DNA from: Pseudomonadota bacterium
GTDB taxonomy: Bacteria > Pseudomonadota > Gammaproteobacteria > Burkholderiales > Burkholderiaceae_C
Length of the DNA stretch: 62,366 nt
NCBI GenBank assembly: GCA_021808445.1
Contig: JAKBBP010000017.1
Coordinates: 1-62,366, forward strand
Reading direction: 5' to 3'
In this document: positions 21,154-29,839 of the stretch, one piece after another
Position numbering within the stretch: position 1 is the first letter of the stretch
How the letters are laid out: every line of letters begins with the position of its first letter
The notes under the pieces: generated by a model
Database searches by the model: none
Told to the model about the DNA's origin: nothing
The model's input: the letters and a program-made list of their open reading frames with translations, nothing else
Program-made: the position numbers and the translations under genes

Positions 21154-22971
21154 ATGGATTCCACGGATTCGTCCGGCGTTCGCGCCGCCGGCTGGGGCTG
21201 GGTTTCACGAGGCTTCCTGTGCCTGCTCGCGGTGCTGGGGCCGGGGATGCCGGGTTCGGGAGCGGCCTCGCCGCCGGGTGCGGCGGCCCGGTTCCTGGCC
21301 GCCCAGGCGGGCTCGGGAGATGCACGGTCGGGCGCATCCTCGACGCAGGCCTGGCATGCGGTCCCCCTGGTGCAGCAGGGCGGCGTGGGCCGGCGCATGC
21401 CCCAGGACCACAGCCATTTCGCGCAGCTCAAGGGACCGTTCACCTCCCCCGAACAGGTCACGCGGGCCTGTCTGGGCTGCCATACGGCCGCCGCGCATCA
21501 GGTCATGGCAGGCATCCACTGGACCTGGAAGGCCTGGGATCCCAAGACCGGGCAAACCGTGGGCAAGAACGAGGTCTACAACAATTTCTGCGTCAGCCCC
21601 GTCAGCAACGAGCAGTTCTGCACCGTGTGCCACGCCGGCTACGGCAGCACGGATCCGGACAAGTTCATCCCCTTCGCGCAGCGCACGCAGGACCATGTGG
21701 ACTGCCTGGTCTGCCATGACCAGACGAAGACCTATCACAAGATCCCCTTCATCGGCGGGAACCCGGCGCTGAGCAAGATCGCCGTGCGCCCGGGCTGCGG
21801 CGAGGTGTACGGCACCGACAAGCCCTACGTGCTGCCCGAGGACCTGGGGAATATCGCGCGGCACGTGGGCCCGCCCACCCGCTACACCTGCGGCCAGTGC
21901 CACTTCTACGGCGGCGGCGGGGACGGGGTCAAGCATGGCGACCTGGACAGTTCCATGGCCTTCCCCTCGCGCGAGGAGGACGTGCACATGGCGGCGAAGG
22001 GGCTGGATTTCAGCTGCCAGCAATGCCACCGCACCGAGAACCACGTGATCAGCGGCTCGCGCTACGTGACGGAGGTCGTCGCGCGCCAGGGCGCACCCCT
22101 GCGCGGCAGTCCGCACCCGGGACAGGCGGCCAACTGCGTGTCCTGCCACGGATGGCGGCCGCACGAGGCGGGAGGCCTGGGCGGGCGCATCGAGGCGGCC
22201 ACGCTGAACATGCATACCCGCGACCTCGCCTGCGAGACCTGCCATATCCCGGAGTTCGCGCGCGGTGGCCTGCCCACCAAGATGCAGTGGAACTACGCCA
22301 CGGCGGGAAAGCTCGCACCCAACGGCTCGCCCCTGGTGATCAACGATGCCAGGGGCTGGAACACCTACTGGGGGGTCAAGGGCAGCTTCCGCTGGGCCGA
22401 GAACGTGGTGCCCAGCTACCGATGGTTCAACGGGGTCGAGCGGTGGATGACCCTGGGGTCCAGGGTGGGCGATTTCCGGGATGCCCGAGGCGTGGTGCAG
22501 ATCAATGCCATCGAAGGCAGCCCGACGGACGGCAGGTCGCAGATCTTCCCCTTCAAGATCATGCGCACCAACCAGCCCTATGACACGAGCACCGGCATGC
22601 TCGCGGTGTTCCATTCCTTCGGCTTCGACAAGAGCGCCTACACCATGGGCTACGACTGGCAGACCTCGATTGCCGCGGGGATGAAGGCTGCGAAGCTGCC
22701 GTATTCCGGGCACTACGGCTTCGTGCGCACCGAAATGTACTGGCCCATCGAGCACATGGTGGCGCCCGCCGGCCAGAGCCTGCGATGCATGCAGTGCCAC
22801 GCCGACCACGGGCGGCTGCAGGAGGTCGACGGGGTGTACATCCCGGGGCGCAGCAGCGACCACAACCCGTGGATCGAGCGCATCGGTCGCATCGCGGCGG
22901 CCCTGGCCCTGGCGGGGGTCCTGGCGCACGGATGGATCCGCCTCGTCGTCTGGTGGCGCCGCCGGCGCTGA
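21154..22971 (+). CDS. Octaheme c-type cytochrome, tetrathionate reductase (Otr) family
   Basis: A 605-aa multihaem cytochrome with exactly eight CXXCH motifs, at residues 106, 156, 184, 246, 288, 328, 360 and 545. A hydrophobic signal or anchor lies at about 14-32 and a C-terminal membrane helix at about 577-600, so the haem domain faces the periplasm and is anchored. Otr-family enzymes reduce tetrathionate, nitrite and hydroxylamine in vitro; GGDGVKHGDLD just after haem 4 contains a lysine (260) that may be the unusual axial ligand of the active haem. GAGGAGG at 21137-21143 sets the start. First gene of a three-gene unit with a cytochrome b. Confidence 0.93.
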   Translation: MDSTDSSGVRAAGWGWVSRGFLCLLAVLGPGMPGSGAASPPGAAARFLAAQAGSGDARSGASSTQAWHAVPLVQQGGVGRRMPQDHSHFAQLKGPFTSPEQVTRACLGCHTAAAHQVMAGIHWTWKAWDPKTGQTVGKNEVYNNFCVSPVSNEQFCTVCHAGYGSTDPDKFIPFAQRTQDHVDCLVCHDQTKTYHKIPFIGGNPALSKIAVRPGCGEVYGTDKPYVLPEDLGNIARHVGPPTRYTCGQCHFYGGGGDGVKHGDLDSSMAFPSREEDVHMAAKGLDFSCQQCHRTENHVISGSRYVTEVVARQGAPLRGSPHPGQAANCVSCHGWRPHEAGGLGGRIEAATLNMHTRDLACETCHIPEFARGGLPTKMQWNYATAGKLAPNGSPLVINDARGWNTYWGVKGSFRWAENVVPSYRWFNGVERWMTLGSRVGDFRDARGVVQINAIEGSPTDGRSQIFPFKIMRTNQPYDTSTGMLAVFHSFGFDKSAYTMGYDWQTSIAAGMKAAKLPYSGHYGFVRTEMYWPIEHMVAPAGQSLRCMQCHADHGRLQEVDGVYIPGRSSDHNPWIERIGRIAAALALAGVLAHGWIRLVVWWRRRR

Positions 22972-22983
22972 AAGGAAAGGGCC

Positions 22984-23637
22984 ATGAGTTCGCGACGCAT
23001 GTACCTGTTTACCCGATTCGAGCGCTTCTGGCACTGGTCCCAGGCGGCGCTGGTCCTGACCCTGCTGCTCACGGGCTTCGAGATCCATGGCGCGCTGGGG
23101 GGGCTGGATTTCCGGCAGGCGCTGCTGGTGCATGAAATCGCGGCGTGGCTGCTGGTGACCCTGTGGACCTTCGCGATCTTCTGGCACTTCACGACCGGAG
23201 CCTGGCGCAACTACATCCCCGATCTGCGCTGGAACAGCCTGGCCGTGGTGGCGCGCTACTACGCCTGGGGCATGTTCCTCGGCGAACAACACCCCTACCA
23301 CAGGGAACCCTCGCGCAAGCACAACCCGCTGCAGCGCCTGGCCTATCTCTGGCTCAAGTTGATGATCCATCCCCTGCTGTGGCTCAGTGGCATGCTGCTG
23401 CTGGCGTCCAGCTACGCCTGGATTCGCCTGTCGGCCGTGCATCTGCGGCTGCCCTGGGTCGCGCTGACCCACACCGGGGCCGCGTACATGATGCTGGTGT
23501 TCGTCATCCTGCACCTGTACCTGGCCACGACCTCGCATCCGCCCAGCGCCTACCTGCGCGCCATGATCACGGGCTGGGAGCAGGAAGACGAGGGCGAGGC
23601 CCCCGCGGCCGGGCCCGGGCGCGCCGCGCAACCCTGA
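22984..23637 (+). CDS. Membrane cytochrome b (thiosulfate reductase / hydrogenase b-subunit type)
   Basis: A 217-aa integral membrane protein with four main hydrophobic helices. Histidines in FWHWSQAAL, LLVHEIAAWLL, FWHFTTGAW and LTHTGAAYMM or VILHLYLAT are placed as b-haem ligands, as in the cytochrome b561 / PhsC / FdoI group. It begins 12 bases after the octaheme cytochrome, with AAAGGAAAGG in front of the ATG. The likely role is to take electrons from the quinone pool and pass them to the octaheme cytochrome; that link is inferred from gene order. Confidence 0.9.
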   Translation: MSSRRMYLFTRFERFWHWSQAALVLTLLLTGFEIHGALGGLDFRQALLVHEIAAWLLVTLWTFAIFWHFTTGAWRNYIPDLRWNSLAVVARYYAWGMFLGEQHPYHREPSRKHNPLQRLAYLWLKLMIHPLLWLSGMLLLASSYAWIRLSAVHLRLPWVALTHTGAAYMMLVFVILHLYLATTSHPPSAYLRAMITGWEQEDEGEAPAAGPGRAAQP

Positions 23638-23647
23638 GGACTTCACC

Positions 23648-24397
23648 ATGGACCCATCCGATTCGCGGCGCGGGCCGCGCCGTGCCAGCCTCTGTGCGCT
23701 GGCGCTGGCGACCGGGCTGGGCAGCGGCCTGGTCGCCGCCCAGGCATCGGGCGTGCCCGTCGACCTGCAGTCCGCCTCGCTCACCGACCTGCCTGGCCCG
23801 CCCTCGGCGGCCCCTTTCACCCAGCCCCTGGGGCTGGGCTCCATGGCCCTGCGCGACGGCGCGGTGGTGCTGGATTCCGCGGTGCTGCTGAAGGTCTATT
23901 ACTACGCCTACGCCCGGCAGCCGGTGGACGGCTCGGCGATCCTCACGCCGAACACCGACATGATCGATCCGCCGGCCGCGGTGCAGCCGAGCAGCGGGCA
24001 GGCGCGGCAGATCGACGCGATGGTGGGGTTTGCGGCGACCCATCCCAGGCTGCTCATCGTGGTCGACGACATCGCCCTGGACGCCTATGTGCCCTCCGGG
24101 AAGTACTACCCGATCGACAATCGCCTGTTCATCCACGGCGCCGGCTACTACTTCGACAACTCCCCCTACCACTACGTGTACGAGCACCCGAGCCCGTTTC
24201 GTCACCTGCATTGCGCGGATGCCGCCACGGTGCGGATCTTGAACCAGGCCATCGAGAATTTCCGGCATTTCCGCATGGCGATTGCCTGCACCGTGCTCGG
24301 AGCGGATGCGGCGACCCATGCGCTGCGCCTGCGGGTGGACGAGCTGCGCCTGCTCGACGCGGGGGGCCGGACCCTGATCCGGCAGCGCGCGCCGTAG
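23648..24397 (+). CDS. Exported protein of unknown function in the octaheme cytochrome operon
   Basis: A 249-aa protein that I do not recognise. The start is followed by arginines and a hydrophobic stretch (ASLCALALATGLGSGLVAAQA), a Sec-type signal peptide probably cut after residue 36. The mature part has many tyrosines (VYYYAYARQ, YFDNSPYHYVYEHPSP) and no CXXCH, so it binds no c-type haem. It starts 10 bases after the cytochrome b stop and ends 10 bases before the converging gene, so it most likely belongs to the cytochrome operon. A periplasmic partner or assembly factor is a guess. Confidence 0.8.
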   Translation: MDPSDSRRGPRRASLCALALATGLGSGLVAAQASGVPVDLQSASLTDLPGPPSAAPFTQPLGLGSMALRDGAVVLDSAVLLKVYYYAYARQPVDGSAILTPNTDMIDPPAAVQPSSGQARQIDAMVGFAATHPRLLIVVDDIALDAYVPSGKYYPIDNRLFIHGAGYYFDNSPYHYVYEHPSPFRHLHCADAATVRILNQAIENFRHFRMAIACTVLGADAATHALRLRVDELRLLDAGGRTLIRQRAP

Positions 24398-24407
24398 GCG
24401 GGGCGGC

Positions 24408-25211
24408 TCAGGCGTCCGGACCCGCGGCGGGCGCGCCGCGATGCGGCGGCTCGCCGAGCAGGCTGTGCACGCTGGCCTGGAAGGACAGCGCGAAGGGGGT
24501 GAACAGCAGCAGCCACAGCGGCAGCTCCAGCAGCAGCGACGGGGAGCCGTCCAGGCGCAGGGCGGCCGCGGCCAGGGAGCCGAGGATCAGCGTGGCGGCG
24601 AACAGCCCCCACCACTGCGCGACGTACAGCGCGAAAGCCCCGAAATTGCGCGCGACGACGATGAAACTGGTGAACAGGGCCTGGGCCACGCCCATGCCCC
24701 ACCAGGCCACCAGGGGCGGCGCGAACCAGAAGGCCATGGACACCGGCAGGTAGACCAGCAGGGTGATCAGCCCCGCCTGCCCCAGCGCGCCGTTGGCCAG
24801 GGCGCCCTTCGCGGGGTAGGCCGAGAACAGGAACAGGCGCAGCAGGGCGCCGCCGTCGGCCAGCGCCGACAGGCCCAGCGCCAGCAGGAGTGCCAGCACG
24901 TAGACCAGGCACAGCAGCAGCAGGGAGCGCACACGCGCGGAGGGTGCCCGCAGGGCCTGGGCGAACACCCCCGGCCAGGCCGGCAGCCCGAGCGCGATGT
25001 TGCGCGAGCCCTGCATGAAGCCCAGCGTGGTGATCTGGGTGACCGCGATGGACAGGGGGATGCCCAGCACGGGGATCAGCTGCAGAGCGGCGACCAGCCC
25101 GAAATAGGCCAGCACCAGCAGCAGGGACTGCAGTGGGCGGCGCATCAGACATGCGAAGCCGAAGCGTACCCACAGCAGGCCCACGCGGGCCGGAACCGAT
25201 CGGAGGATCAT
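24408..25211 (-). CDS. BPSS1780-family inner-membrane protein
   Basis: A 267-aa polytopic membrane protein with about six hydrophobic segments, resembling the BPSS1780 family that is widespread in Burkholderiales and has no known function. The N-terminus has WVRFGFACLMRRPLQSLLL, followed by hydrophobic helices to near the C-terminus (LLLELPLWLLLFTPFALSF). The ATG at 25211 is chosen because upstream in-frame sequence overlaps thrB. It follows thrB by 13 bases in the same direction, so the two are likely one transcript. Confidence 0.85.
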   Translation of the reverse strand: MILRSVPARVGLLWVRFGFACLMRRPLQSLLLVLAYFGLVAALQLIPVLGIPLSIAVTQITTLGFMQGSRNIALGLPAWPGVFAQALRAPSARVRSLLLLCLVYVLALLLALGLSALADGGALLRLFLFSAYPAKGALANGALGQAGLITLLVYLPVSMAFWFAPPLVAWWGMGVAQALFTSFIVVARNFGAFALYVAQWWGLFAATLILGSLAAAALRLDGSPSLLLELPLWLLLFTPFALSFQASVHSLLGEPPHRGAPAAGPDA

Positions 25212-25224
25212 GAGGAGAGTTCGC

Positions 25225-26187
25225 TCAATGCATGCCTTCGCGCAGCCGGGTCTCGAGCTGGCGCTGGCGCAGCACGCGTTCGAAATGCGTGGGGTCGTGG
25301 GGCTGGAGCAGCTGGGCGTCGCGCGGCAGGTGCAGGTCGCCCAGGCGGGACACCCAGAAGCGCAGCGCCGCCGCGCGCAGCGCGTCGGGCAGGAGTTCGC
25401 GCTCCAGGGGCTGCAGCGGGCGCACGCCCTGGTAGGCATCGAGCAGCGCGGCGCGACGCCCGGCGTCGAACACCCCGGTGTCGAGTTCGATGCACCAGTC
25501 GTTGAGGGCCACGGCGAGGTCGAACACCCAGGTGTCGACGCCGGCGAAGTACCAGTCGAACACGCCGCTGAGCCGGTCCTGGTCGAACAGCGCGTTGTCG
25601 CGGAACAGGTCGGCATGCACGGCGCCGCGGGGCAGGCTGGCATGCTCGGGGCTGGCCGCCAGCAGCGACTGGTGCGCGAGCTCCGATTCCAGCAGCAGGC
25701 GCTGGGCAGGCTCGATCAGGGGTGCCAGCCGGGGAGCGATGCCGCGCTGCCATTCCAGGCCGCGCAGGTTGGGCTGGGTGGGTGCGAAGTCACGCGTGGC
25801 CAGGTGCATGCGTGCCATGCACTCGCCGATCTGCGCGCAATGCAGGGGTTGCGGGCGCAGCACGCTGCTGCCGCGCAGGCGCGTGACCAGCGCGGCCGGC
25901 TTGCCCTTCAGGCGCCGCAGCGCCTGGCCGTCGTGTCCCGGCATGGGATCGGGCACCGCGATGCCGTGCGCGGCCAGGTGGTGCATCAGCGCGAGGTAGA
26001 AGGGCAGTTGCTCGAAGCCCAGGCGCTCGAACAGGGTCAGCACATAGCGCCCGTGCGTGGTGCCGACGAAGTAGTTGGTGTTCTCGATGCCGCTGCCGAT
26101 GCCTTCCAGTTCGGTCAGGTCCCCGAGATCGAATTCACGCAGGAAGGCCTGGACTTCCGCGGGGTCAACAGGGGTGAATACGGCCAT
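25225..26187 (-). CDS. thrB: Homoserine kinase (ThrB, APH/ChoK-fold type)
   Basis: A 320-aa kinase of the aminoglycoside phosphotransferase fold, the alternative homoserine kinase of many Proteobacteria, which phosphorylates homoserine on the way to threonine. The start MAVFTPVDPAEVQAFLREFDLG and the GIGSGIENTNYFV segment at about residue 30-42 are typical; the kinase catalytic loop is PRGAVHADLFRDNALFDQD at about 190, and FDWYFAG holds the metal-binding aspartate. Placed between the BPSS1780-type gene and the DUF2782 gene, next to polA, as in other Burkholderiales. Confidence 0.95.
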   Translation of the reverse strand: MAVFTPVDPAEVQAFLREFDLGDLTELEGIGSGIENTNYFVGTTHGRYVLTLFERLGFEQLPFYLALMHHLAAHGIAVPDPMPGHDGQALRRLKGKPAALVTRLRGSSVLRPQPLHCAQIGECMARMHLATRDFAPTQPNLRGLEWQRGIAPRLAPLIEPAQRLLLESELAHQSLLAASPEHASLPRGAVHADLFRDNALFDQDRLSGVFDWYFAGVDTWVFDLAVALNDWCIELDTGVFDAGRRAALLDAYQGVRPLQPLERELLPDALRAAALRFWVSRLGDLHLPRDAQLLQPHDPTHFERVLRQRQLETRLREGMH

Positions 26188-26238
26188 CGGCGTCGCGGGC
26201 GCGAGTTTCGGGGATGCGGGCGGTCCGCGGCGGCGGAC

Positions 26239-26634
26239 CTACTTGAAGGTGCCGATGCGCCATTGCATGCGCCCCTGCATGCTGCCGGGGCCCTGCGGCG
26301 CGTCCGCCTTCGGCGGCACGATGCTGTAGGGCACGCCGCCGTGCAGCGGCTTGACCTGGATGCTGGTGGTGGCGCCGCGAACCTGTTCCTCCTCGATGCG
26401 CACCGCGCGGTCCTGCGTGACCAGGTGGCGCACCAGGGGTTCCGGGTAGCGCGAAGCCGGTTGCGAGGCCACCAGGCGCGGCGGGGCCGCGGAGCCGGAC
26501 GCCGCCTGGCTGCACGGCGGCAGCGCGGCCATCAGGGCGGCCATCAGGGCGGCCATCAGGGCGCCCGCGCCCAGCGCCCGGCGCTGGCGCAGGCCGCGCA
26601 TCGGAGCTTGCGATGCAGTTGTCATGGGCTTCAT
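26239..26634 (-). CDS. DUF2782-family exported protein
   Basis: A protein of about 131 aa with a signal peptide and a small C-terminal domain (EPLVRHLVTQDRAVRIEEEQ, then MQWRIGTFK) that matches the DUF2782 family found beside polA and thrB in Betaproteobacteria. The role is unknown. ATG codons at 26634 and 26625 are both possible starts. The hydrophobic core of the signal peptide is built from an in-frame 12-base tandem repeat (MAAL three times). It is divergent from polA with only about 50 bases between the starts. Confidence 0.82.
   Translation of the reverse strand: MKPMTTASQAPMRGLRQRRALGAGALMAALMAALMAALPPCSQAASGSAAPPRLVASQPASRYPEPLVRHLVTQDRAVRIEEEQVRGATTSIQVKPLHGGVPYSIVPPKADAPQGPGSMQGRMQWRIGTFK
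26527..26562. repeat. 12-base tandem repeat, three copies, inside a signal peptide
   Basis: GGCCATCAGGGC occurs three times in direct tandem. Read on the minus strand it encodes ALMA / MAAL units in the signal peptide of the DUF2782 protein. Because the unit is a multiple of three, changes in copy number would lengthen or shorten the hydrophobic core without a frameshift. Confidence 0.85.
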
Positions 26635-26672
26635 TTTAGCCGCCCCGCCTGCCCTAGCCCCGGGCTGGGACC

Positions 26673-26678
26673 GATAAT
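26673..26678 (+). promoter_or_regulatory. Candidate -10 element of polA, 6 bases before the ATG
   Basis: GATAAT ends six bases before the polA ATG at 26685; CCCGCA lies between, with no Shine-Dalgarno sequence. As for hemC, hemX and uvrD this would give a leaderless mRNA. No good -35 box is visible. Confidence 0.4.
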
Positions 26679-26684
26679 CCCGCA

Positions 26685-29453
26685 ATGACCCAGAATCTCG
26701 AAGCCGAGCGCATGCTGCTGCTGGTCGACGGCTCCAGCTACCTGTACCGCGCGTATCACGCGATGCCCGACCTGCGCGGCCCCCAGGGTGAGCCCACGGG
26801 CGCGCTGTTCGGCATCACCTCGATGCTGCGCCGGCTGCGCCAGCAGTACCCGCCCGAGAAAGGCTATGTGCACGCAGCCTGCGTGTTCGACGCCAAGGGG
26901 CCGACCTTCCGCAACCACATGTACGAGGCGTACAAGGCGCATCGACCTCCGATGCCCGAAGACCTGGCCGCGCAGGTGGAGCCCATTCGCGAAGTCGTTC
27001 GCCTGATGGGCTGGCCGCTGCTGGTGGTGCCGGGCGTGGAGGCCGACGACGTGATCGCGACCCTGGCCGCGCAGGCCCGCGCGCGGGGCATGCGCACCCT
27101 GGTTTCCACCGGGGACAAGGATCTGGCCCAGTTGGTGGACGCGCATGTCTCGCTGGTCAACACCATGACCAACGAGACCCTGGACGAGGCCGGAGTGCTG
27201 GCCAAGTTCGGCGTGCCCCCCGAGCGCATCGTGGACTACCTGTGCCTGATCGGCGACGCCGCCGACAACGTGCCGGGAGTGCCCAAGGTGGGCCCCAAGA
27301 CCGCGGTGAAATGGCTGCAGCAGTACGGCAGCCTGCAGGCCATCGTCGAGCATGCGGCCGACATCGGCGGCGCGGTGGGCCAGAACCTGCGAGACAGCCT
27401 GGACTGGCTGCCGCGCGCGCGCGAGCTCATCACCGTGCGCGCCGACTGCGACCTGGACGGCCACGCGGGCGACCTCGACCGCGACCTGCACGTGGCCCCC
27501 GAGGACGAGCAGGCACTGGCGCCCTTTTTCGCGCGCTTCGGACTCAAGCGCTTCCTGCACGAGCTGCCCGCGCATCCGGCAGGCGCCGCTGCCGTCGCGG
27601 GAGTCGAGGCGCCTCGCCATGCGGAGCCGGACGCGTCGCCGGTGCCGCCCGGGGACTACGAGACCGTGCTCAGCCTGGAGCGGCTGCAGCACTGGATCGA
27701 GCAGATCCAGCAGGCGGAACTGACGGCCCTGGACACCGAGACCGACTCGCTGGACCCCATGCATGCGCGCCTGGTGGGCATCTCCCTGGCGGTGCGCCCC
27801 GGCCAGGCCGCGTACATCCCGCTGGCCCACGCCTACCCCGGCTGCCCGGCGCAACTGCCCATGCAGCAGGTGCTGGATCTGCTGCGCCCCTGGCTGGTCG
27901 ACCCGGCGCGCCCGAAGCTTGGCCAGAACAGCAAGTACGACCGGCACGTGCTGCACAACGCAGGCATCGTCGTGCAGGGCTACGTGCACGACACGCTGCT
28001 GCAGAGCTACGTGCTGGAGGCGCACAAGCCGCATGCCCTGGACAGTCTCATCGAGCGCCACCTCGGGCGCGGCGACACGCTCAGCTACGAGCAGGTCTGC
28101 GGCAAGGGCGCGAAGGCCATCGGCTTCGACCAGGTGGATCTGGAGACGGCCACGCGCTACAGCGGCGAGGATTCCGACCTGTGCCTGCAGGTGCACCGGC
28201 GCCTGTGGCCGCAGATCCAGGCCGATGCGGGCCTGGCTCGCATCTACGCGCTGGAAATGCGTGTGAGCGAGGTGCTGCAGCGCATGGAGCGGGTTGGCGT
28301 GCTCATCGACGCGGCGGCGCTGCGGGCGCAGAGCGGGCAGATCGGCGCGCGCATGGTGGAGCTGGAGCAGCGTGCCTACGAGCTGGCCGGCGGGACCTTC
28401 AACCTGGGCAGCCCGCGCCAGATCGGCGAGGTGCTGTTCGGGCGCCTGCAGTTGCCGGTGCAGAAAAAGACCAGCGGCGGCGCTGCTTCCACGGACGAGG
28501 AAGTTCTGGAAAAGCTCGCCGAGGACTACCCGCTGCCCCGCGTGATCCTGGATCATCGCGGCCTGTCCAAGCTGCGCAGCACCTATACCGAGAAGCTGCC
28601 GCAGATGGTGGATCCCGCCACCGGGCGCGTGCACACCAACTACGCGCAGGCGGTGGCGGTCACCGGGCGCCTGGCCTCCAACGATCCGAACCTGCAGAAC
28701 ATCCCCGTGCGCACCGCGGAGGGCAGGCGCATCCGCGAGGCCTTCGTGGCCCCGGCGGGCTGGCAGATCGCCTCCAGCGATTATTCGCAGATCGAGTTGC
28801 GCATCATGGCCCATCTGTCGCAGGACGAGGGCCTGCTGCGCGCCTTCGCCGCCGGCGAGGACATCCACCGCGCCACGGCGGCGGAGATCTTCGGCCTGAT
28901 GCCGGATCAGGTGAGCAGCGACCAGCGGCGCATGGCCAAGGTGATCAACTTCGGCCTGATCTACGGCATGAGCGCCTTCGGGCTGGCCCGCAACCTGGGC
29001 CTGGAGCGCGAGGCCGCGCAGGTCTACATCGGGCGTTATTTCGCGCGCTACCCCGGGGTGGCGGCGTACATGGAGCGCACGCGCGAGCAGGCGAAGAGCC
29101 AGGGCTACGTCAGCACGGTGTTCGGGCGCAGGCTGTGGCTGCCGGAGATCCATTCGCCCAACGGCCCGCGCCGCGCGGCGGCCCAGCGCGCCGCGATCAA
29201 CGCGCCCATGCAGGGAACCGCGGCCGATCTGATCAAGATGGCCATGATCGACGTCGAGCAGGCCCTGCTGCGCGAGGGCCTGCGCAGTCGCATGGTCATG
29301 CAGGTGCACGACGAGCTGGTGCTCGAGGTTCCCGACGAGGAACTCGACTGGGTGCGAAAGCAGGTCCCCGCGCTGATGGCCGGAGTCGCCGAACTCAGCG
29401 TGCCCCTGGTCGCCGAACTCGGCACCGGCCCGAACTGGGAGTCGGCGCATTGA
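26685..29453 (+). CDS. polA: DNA polymerase I
   Basis: A 922-aa repair and Okazaki-fragment polymerase. The N-terminal 5'-3' exonuclease/flap domain (LLLVDGSSYLYRAYHA, DVIATLA, CLIGDAADNVPG) spans about 1-290. The 3'-5' proofreading domain is intact, with the DxE pair in TALDTETDSLDP near residue 350. The polymerase domain carries SSDYSQIELRIMAHLS (motif A, about 700), KVINFGLIYGMSAFG (motif B) and MQVHDELVLEVP (motif C). Length is normal. The stop codon is followed at once by the repeat cluster. Confidence 0.98.
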   Translation: MTQNLEAERMLLLVDGSSYLYRAYHAMPDLRGPQGEPTGALFGITSMLRRLRQQYPPEKGYVHAACVFDAKGPTFRNHMYEAYKAHRPPMPEDLAAQVEPIREVVRLMGWPLLVVPGVEADDVIATLAAQARARGMRTLVSTGDKDLAQLVDAHVSLVNTMTNETLDEAGVLAKFGVPPERIVDYLCLIGDAADNVPGVPKVGPKTAVKWLQQYGSLQAIVEHAADIGGAVGQNLRDSLDWLPRARELITVRADCDLDGHAGDLDRDLHVAPEDEQALAPFFARFGLKRFLHELPAHPAGAAAVAGVEAPRHAEPDASPVPPGDYETVLSLERLQHWIEQIQQAELTALDTETDSLDPMHARLVGISLAVRPGQAAYIPLAHAYPGCPAQLPMQQVLDLLRPWLVDPARPKLGQNSKYDRHVLHNAGIVVQGYVHDTLLQSYVLEAHKPHALDSLIERHLGRGDTLSYEQVCGKGAKAIGFDQVDLETATRYSGEDSDLCLQVHRRLWPQIQADAGLARIYALEMRVSEVLQRMERVGVLIDAAALRAQSGQIGARMVELEQRAYELAGGTFNLGSPRQIGEVLFGRLQLPVQKKTSGGAASTDEEVLEKLAEDYPLPRVILDHRGLSKLRSTYTEKLPQMVDPATGRVHTNYAQAVAVTGRLASNDPNLQNIPVRTAEGRRIREAFVAPAGWQIASSDYSQIELRIMAHLSQDEGLLRAFAAGEDIHRATAAEIFGLMPDQVSSDQRRMAKVINFGLIYGMSAFGLARNLGLEREAAQVYIGRYFARYPGVAAYMERTREQAKSQGYVSTVFGRRLWLPEIHSPNGPRRAAAQRAAINAPMQGTAADLIKMAMIDVEQALLREGLRSRMVMQVHDELVLEVPDEELDWVRKQVPALMAGVAELSVPLVAELGTGPNWESAH

Positions 29454-29456
29454 GGG

Positions 29457-29524
29457 CCCCCTCCGTCGCGGGGGGCGGCCCCCGCTCCGTCCCCCCGAGG
29501 GGGACGCACCCCGCCTTGGGGCGG
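29457..29524 (+). repeat. G+C-rich hairpin repeat A, copy 1
   Basis: A unit of about 68 bases starting three bases after the polA stop. It contains three hairpin-capable parts: GCGGGGG...CCCCCGC, GTCCCCC...GGGGGAC and CCCC...GGGG around CGCCTT. Copy 2 at 29534-29602 is almost identical and copy 3 at 29840-29910 is inverted. No reading frame fits it. It probably works at least as a transcription terminator for polA. Confidence 0.85.
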
Positions 29525-29533
29525 CAGAGGTTG

Positions 29534-29602
29534 CCCCCTTCGTCGCGGGGGGCGGCCCCCGCTCCGTCCCCCCGAGGGGGACGCACCCCACCTTGGGGCG
29601 GC
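29534..29602 (+). repeat. G+C-rich hairpin repeat A, copy 2
   Basis: Direct second copy of repeat A, differing from copy 1 in a few bases (CCTTCG for CTCCG at the left end and ACCTT for GCCTT near the right end). Separated from copy 1 by about ten bases. Confidence 0.85.
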
Positions 29603-29674
29603 CCTGCGGTGGGGGTGCTCTCGACAGCGGGGGCTAGCGCGATGGCTGGCGCTTTCAGGTGGCGGTGCAGAGCC

Positions 29675-29711
29675 GTCTGGATGCCCCCCATGCACGCGAG
29701 GCGTCCCACTG
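29675..29711 (+). repeat. Repeat B, copy 1 (37 bases)
   Basis: A 37-base block around GCCCCCCATGCACGC that matches 29781-29817 at 33 of 37 positions; both copies are followed by CCTGCCGCA and a CCGCCCC stretch. The nine bases TGCAGAGCC just before copy 1 recur inverted as GGCTCTGCA just before copy 2. Confidence 0.75.
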
Positions 29712-29780
29712 TCCTGCCGCAAGGCCGCCCCTAACCAGAGGGTTGTTCGCTTCAGGCCGCCGAAGGCGGCTCTGCAGCCC

Positions 29781-29817
29781 GCCTGGAAGCCCCCCATGCA
29801 CGCAAGGCCTCCCACTG
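29781..29817 (+). repeat. Repeat B, copy 2 (37 bases)
   Basis: Second copy of repeat B, lying between the central part of the spacer and the inverted repeat A copy 3. Together the A and B units account for most of the 456 bases between polA and the next gene; nothing else with coding character is seen there. Confidence 0.75.
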
Positions 29818-29839
29818 CCAAGGACCCTCCTGCCGCAGG

